Part shown: positions 59,402 to 64,000 of the stretch, piece by piece
Layout of the letters: each line of letters starts with the position of its first letter
Numbering within the stretch: the stretch's first letter is position 1
DNA from: Sanguinoderma infundibulare
Taxonomy: Eukaryota > Basidiomycota > Agaricomycetes > Polyporales > Polyporaceae
Length of the DNA stretch: 64,000 nucleotides
Assembly (NCBI GenBank): GCA_032821775.1
Contig: JAVLRN010000008.1
Span: 1,302,001 to 1,366,000, forward strand
Reading direction: 5' to 3'
Program-made: the position numbers and the translations under genes
The notes under the pieces: generated by a model
Seen by the model: the letters and a program-made list of their open reading frames with translations, nothing else
The model's database searches: none
Told to the model about the DNA's origin: nothing

Positions 59402-62400
59402 TCATGAACAACCCCCGACCGCGACAGTGACCTGAGAAGGACCTGCTGGTGCTGATGCTAGTTCTGGTGCTGATGGTGTTGGTGCTGGCGCTGGCGCTGG
59501 TGCTGGTGGTAGCGCAGGTGCCTCAGGGGTCAGGCTCGACATGAAAGGCGATTCAGGAGCAGCCTGCGGAACACCGTCAGGCGTCGTCGGCGTCGGCCTC
59601 TCCGCCAGCCCGTGCTCGCCCGGCGCATGGGCCTGGGCCTGACCACCCGGTGCATTGGCTTCAGGTCGAGGGACCGTATACCCGTTCACGAAGCTGCCGG
59701 GCAGCACCGGGACCGTCAGCGGCAGCGCTTTCGGCCCATGCTCCTTCGGGCCCGTATACGGATTCTGCCAATACAACGCCTTCTGCTGCGCGTCCGCCTG
59801 CGCCGACTGGGGCTGGGCTTGCGGGGTGTACTGCGCGCCACTGGACGCAGCGTACCCGTTGTAGCTGTAATGCGGGTAGTGCGGGTAGTGCGAGTGACCA
59901 GCGGCGCTTGAGTACGAGTACTGGTTGTAATGGTGCTGAGGGTACGAAGGTCCGCCGTATGACGAGGATGGCTGGCCGGAGGCGGACGCATACGTGGGTT
60001 GTGAAGAAGCCGAGTATGGGTACGGCCAGCTACCGTACGAATACGTCCCAGTCCGGTGCTGCTGGTAATAGGAGCCGTACGCCTGTGCAGACGCATGTGA
60101 CGGCGCGGGGTATGTGGACGAAGACGATGCATCGGCGGGCGCGGCGGACAAGGGGCGATAGGCTGGCGTAGAGTACCTCGCAGTGCTAGCCATCGATCTC
60201 GGCGTAGCTGAAACGGAGCGAAACGCCAGTCATCTTATCTAGTCCGAGGCTGAAACACAACAAGCCACTCACGACTCGGCTTCGGCGGAAGGTCGCTCGG
60301 CTTCTGCGCCACGATACTATCCGTGTTCCCGACCAGCACGCTCTTCCAGCTGAACTCCTTCCTCTGGTCCTTGTCCGCGTCCCACATCACCTCCACCGTC
60401 TTCCTCTCCTCGATGGTCCGCAGCAGCTGCACCTCGAAGATCCCGTTCGTGATCCGCAGCTTGACCAAGCTTCCCTCCGGGATGCTCATCACCCGATCGC
60501 GAATGCGCTTCTCGTTCGCCTCCTTCTTCTTCGCGAGGGTCGCCTGTATTTTCTTCAGCCAACTGCGCGACGAAAGATTGATGGAAGCGATGCGTACCGG
60601 GTTATGTTGGTGGCAGAGCAGCTCCACCTCTGTCTTCCGAATCGTCTTGAGCACCTGTGGCTCAGGCGGATCTCCATTTTGAGCAGACGAAGCCTGCCAT
60701 GCGGCAGCCGGATCGACGTCCATAGGCTGGTCACCTGCAGCGAGGTCGGATGCCCCTCGGGGTACGGATGCACGCGGTTGGTGGTCTGGATGCAAAATAA
60801 GGATCCCCGGTCCAGGGGGCGGTGGTGGGGGCGTAGGTTGTCGCCGGGGCGGCTGGTTATCCAACAGAATGACTTCCTTTTCAACCTCCCTGAGCACCCT
60901 GTACACGACCCCGTTCGCATGCCCATCTCGAGCACATGAGACGTGAAACGCTTTCGGACACCTGGGACTCGTGCACTGTATCTTGGCGCCGTGGGCCCGG
61001 TTCTTCAGTTTCGTGCACGCAGTGCATTTCTGCGCACATGTCAGCAAATCTGGTGCGGCACGGCGGTACATGTGGGCAGGAGTGATAGCTTACTAGATTC
61101 CAACGATCCTTTGCCACCACATCCACGCCAAACACCACTTTCTCCGTCCGTTGGGCGTTCTCCCCTCCTGCACTACCCGCTTCCCCTGCGCGCTCAATCT
61201 CATCAACCCACGTCTCCGGCACGACCACGGCGCACTCCTCATGCGCCATACACGGTCCCAACTTGGCATCGCTGTTGTCTGCATCGAACCACCATGCCGG
61301 CGGGTCGTGCACACGCAACAAGCCCTGCTTGTCGTTCGACGCACAAAGGCAACACGGGAACTCCTGTTCTTTCGGAGGCGGCGGTGGACCCACCTTCAGC
61401 ATCACGCGTTTGATCTGCTTTATGGGCAACGTCGACGATGAGGCGGTAGGCTGGGAAGTAGACGGCTTCGTCCTCTGCTTCTTTGTCTTGGTAGAAGAGG
61501 TGTCGTCGTCAGGCTTCCGTTTCCGGGACGCCCGAGATTTCGCGTCCTTGTCCCTGGTCCTCTTGCTAGGACCAGGTTCAGGCTCAAGGTCAGGTTCGTT
61601 CTTGATCGCGCGTTCCTTGCGGCGGTGACGGTAGACCTCACGGTTCTCCGCCGCTCGATCCAGTAACAGCTGATCAACATCGATACGAACGCTGGCAATG
61701 CGAGTTCAGTCACGGACTGGAACCGATTCTCCAAACGGGAACCAACCTGAAGTTGACGCATGCGCAGGCCTTGGCCTTCTTACCGATGTCAATCCAACTC
61801 TCGAGCGCGAAGTTGACACTCTCCGCGCAATTGAAGCCCAGGTTAAACCCGGCGTGGTAGCCGCGAGGGAAGGTGATCACGAACTCCCCTGATTGCTGAA
61901 CGAGGCAATTCGGGCGACAGGACGTCTTGGCGAGAACGGTGGGCGAAGCGAGGTACGACTTGTGTCGGAGGAATTGGTTGCAGTTTTTCCCTGCGCCGGG
62001 AAACAGACCTAAACTGGACATATAAGCAAGTCTCGGACGTAAAGGAGGAGTGAGCCAGACACACCCTTCATGGTTTGTTCAAGAGCGTTTGCACGAGCCT
62101 GCGGCATGGCATACCAGAACTTCGGCGCTCCAAAGTGGATATAGTTGATGCTGAACAGATCCATATCCTCAACATGCCAAGCGAATGTCGCGCGCCACAT
62201 GCCGAAGTACAGATACGGCGTATTAACACCAGGCAGACCTTTAGAGGAAGCCGGAAGGAGACGTGTGAGCGCAGAAGGCAAGCATGAGACGTTCCAGGCC
62301 GTTGTCTCGTCGGTGAATAAGGAACCTAGAACCAGTCAAAACGAGGTATGAGCCCGTTCATGGTTAAGCGCCTCCATAACGCGGTCAACGACGCTCACCT

Positions 62401-63554
62401 TGCATATCAGCACCGTACCATGGCGACTTGCCAAATCCACAGTTCCTCCAATACCGTCTCTCAAGATCCTTGCAGAACTCGGCGGTGTAGCTGGACGGCT
62501 GCGTATCAGGAGGGAGCCATGCCTTGTGAGGATCGAACGAGTCGAGGAAGTCACGATCCTTTCCGGCACGGGCGGAGAGGTCGGCCTCCTTTGCCTCGCG
62601 CGTCTGTGGGCCTCGTCTCCGTCTCTTGGGCTTGACGTCCATCTCCTCGTCCTCGTTACACGGCTTCGGACCCTCATCGTCGGCATCTTCCTCTTCTTCC
62701 TGGGCTAGCGGATGTCTGCCTGACGAGGAGGGCTCGGGGGGAACGGGGTCTCGGTCGAAGCCAACAAGCGCCTCAACGGCAGCCTCGTCGTGGTCCGAGG
62801 GGGTCAGATGGCGATTGCTGTTGGGGGGCGAGATGAGGGCTGAGGGGGCATGGTGGGGCTCTGGGGGGATAGGTTCGTCTTCGAGCTCGCGCTTGATTTG
62901 CTGGGGCTCGGCAGTCTCCGACATGGTCGCATCTGCGTTCTCGCTCACGGTCGCGTTGGCCGCCTTTCTCCCTCTCCTCGTCCGCCTCGCACCCGCGTTG
63001 TTCGCCCGAGCGTAGAGACCGATCTCGTTCACGCCCGGCGCACGGAGGTCGTCTGTGCTGCACAGCTCGGCCCATTCGCGGACGCTCATTATGCGCCGTT
63101 TCTCGATGTTCTGTTGCTGGTAGCGACCCTCCTGGCCGATCATGTGCTGCTCGATGGGATGCTTCATCTTGACGTTGTCCAGTTGCGGGACGACGGACGG
63201 GAGGCGCTCGGTCCTGCATACATGGACAAAGGAGCTCAGTGGACGAGACGCTATTGATGGAAAGGAGACTAACCACTCCTTTGGAGGGATGATCTTGACG
63301 ATACCGCTCCGCATGCCCCACGCCTCTACTCTATTCATGTAGCCCTCAAAGTCCTGGAACTCCTCCAAGGATGGCTTGAAGACGGGGATGCCGCGCTGGG
63401 CGGTGGGGTCATCGGCAGGGTCGAGCCAGTCGCGTCCATCAGAGTTAGGAGAGGGAGGGAGGCGAATGGTGTCGTTTCCATAGAAGTGGTCTGGCTGGAG
63501 AGGGATGTCCGGAGTGGGAGAGCGGGAGTGGGGACCCTGACTGCTTGTCGACAT
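59402..63554 (-). CDS. JmjN/JmjC/extended-PHD histone lysine demethylase, KDM4-like (1259 aa)
   Basis: Exons 63554-63274, 63213-62399, 62325-62065, 62008-61747, 61691-61094, 61029-60273 and 60207-59402. JmjN (IPVFKPSLEEFQDFEGYMNR, about 54-94) is followed by a long acidic/basic linker. The JmjC domain has the Fe(II) ligands His416 and Glu418 (WHVEDMD) and His504 (GYHAGFN), with the partner motif NYIHFGAPKFWY. After a Lys/Arg-rich stretch comes an extended PHD (FPCCLCAS, PCMAHEECA, KCTACTKLKNR, CTSPRCPKAFHVSCARDG). Then a beta-rich block (SLVKLRITNGIFEVQLL ... VEVMWDADKD) could be a Tudor-like reader. The family demethylates H3K9/K36 using 2-oxoglutarate. The last exon adds a 270-residue Tyr/Ser/Gln/Pro-rich tail; it is joined because gtgagt at 60272 and ttcag before 60207 keep phase. 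Without that splice the protein stops at 60235. Confidence 0.9.
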
Positions 63555-64000
63555 TGAGTACTACCTTGCGGGGGTGGTTGCAAGGGGAGTGTTCTGTCGA
63601 CAAGGACGGGGGAAGGGTAGACCAAGAAAGGTAGCAGCAGAGAGTATAACGATAGCAAGAGCCTTGCGCCCGGCTGGCCGTCGTCGTCGAGGAAAGAGTC
63701 GCGGAGGACGTGATTTCCGTCGCGAGACCAAGCCCAAGCCACTCGCACAAGCCTGCACCGGCGCCCCTCCTGCCCCATTACGTAAGATTACCTTATCCGG
63801 CATTACCCACTATCGACCCGAAACGACGCGCAACAGCGAACTGGCATCACTTGCCGACAGACTAGACTGTGTCCTACTGTGTCCAGCCACGTCCAGAGCT
63901 CACTCTAGACACTGACTAAGATAACGTCGAGCCAACATTGACCTTGGGCTGGCTGAAGCCCACTCGTCGCGATTTTTGTCAGTATGTTTTGACCCATGAT
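63555..64000. other. Intergenic, upstream of the JmjC gene
   Basis: Promoter side of the demethylase gene. No gene is seen before the window end. Confidence 0.4.

Overview
The window is nuclear DNA of a filamentous basidiomycete. Genes carry many short introns (about 50-90 nt, GT-AG and a few GC-AG). The content includes class I hydrophobins, a sedolisin protease, a HET-domain protein, a relic of a fungal G-protein alpha gene and a KDM4-like JmjC protein. This points to Agaricomycetes; a polypore-type wood decayer is my best guess, but that is inference. I assembled exons by hand from splice signals, phase and family motifs. For the main genes every junction keeps frame and the summed exon length is divisible by three.

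Layout. 1-16157 is a plastic region built around sacsin-like genes. A truncated copy on + (1-2237) faces a complete 13-exon, 2680-codon copy on - (7371-16157), so their 3' ends form an inverted repeat. The roughly 5 kb between the arms holds an unknown nuclear-looking protein (2833-4827), a decayed MFS transporter (about 5430-6790) and a third, orphan sacsin fragment (6917-7252). 17273-19097 is a housekeeping pair: histone H4 (-, six exons) divergent from a TFIIIC tau55-like subunit (+). 20873-23079 is a secreted sedolisin. 23830-24990 is a degenerate tandem array of about 300 bp units. 25649-28660 is the DEAH helicase Prp43. 29153-30620 holds two broken genes (APH-like kinase, GTPase-like). 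30801-31925 is an FtsJ/Mrm2-type rRNA methyltransferase.

34279-48067 is richer in lineage-specific genes: three class I hydrophobins (34279, 45438-46243, 47588), a HET protein with a long repeated C-terminus (36887-39780), an LRR-like relic, a G-alpha relic (40005-40490) and a ten-exon AAA ATPase with a 9-nt exon (41230-44070). 48807-50633 is a Cdc12-type septin. 52540-54008 is a probable mitochondrial protein with a duplicated domain. 55069-56423 is a secreted, Cys-free Ser/Pro/Val/Ile repeat protein whose exon-intron modules are tandemly duplicated and mostly use GC donors. 58083-58352 looks like a TA-flanked MITE. 59402-63554 is a 1259-aa JmjN/JmjC/extended-PHD histone demethylase.

There is no operon-like pathway. 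The recurring themes are gene decay (MFS, APH, GTPase, G-alpha, LRR, sacsin fragment), local duplication at the gene, exon and gene-tail scale, and secreted cell-surface proteins. I recognised no tRNA, rRNA or CRISPR array.
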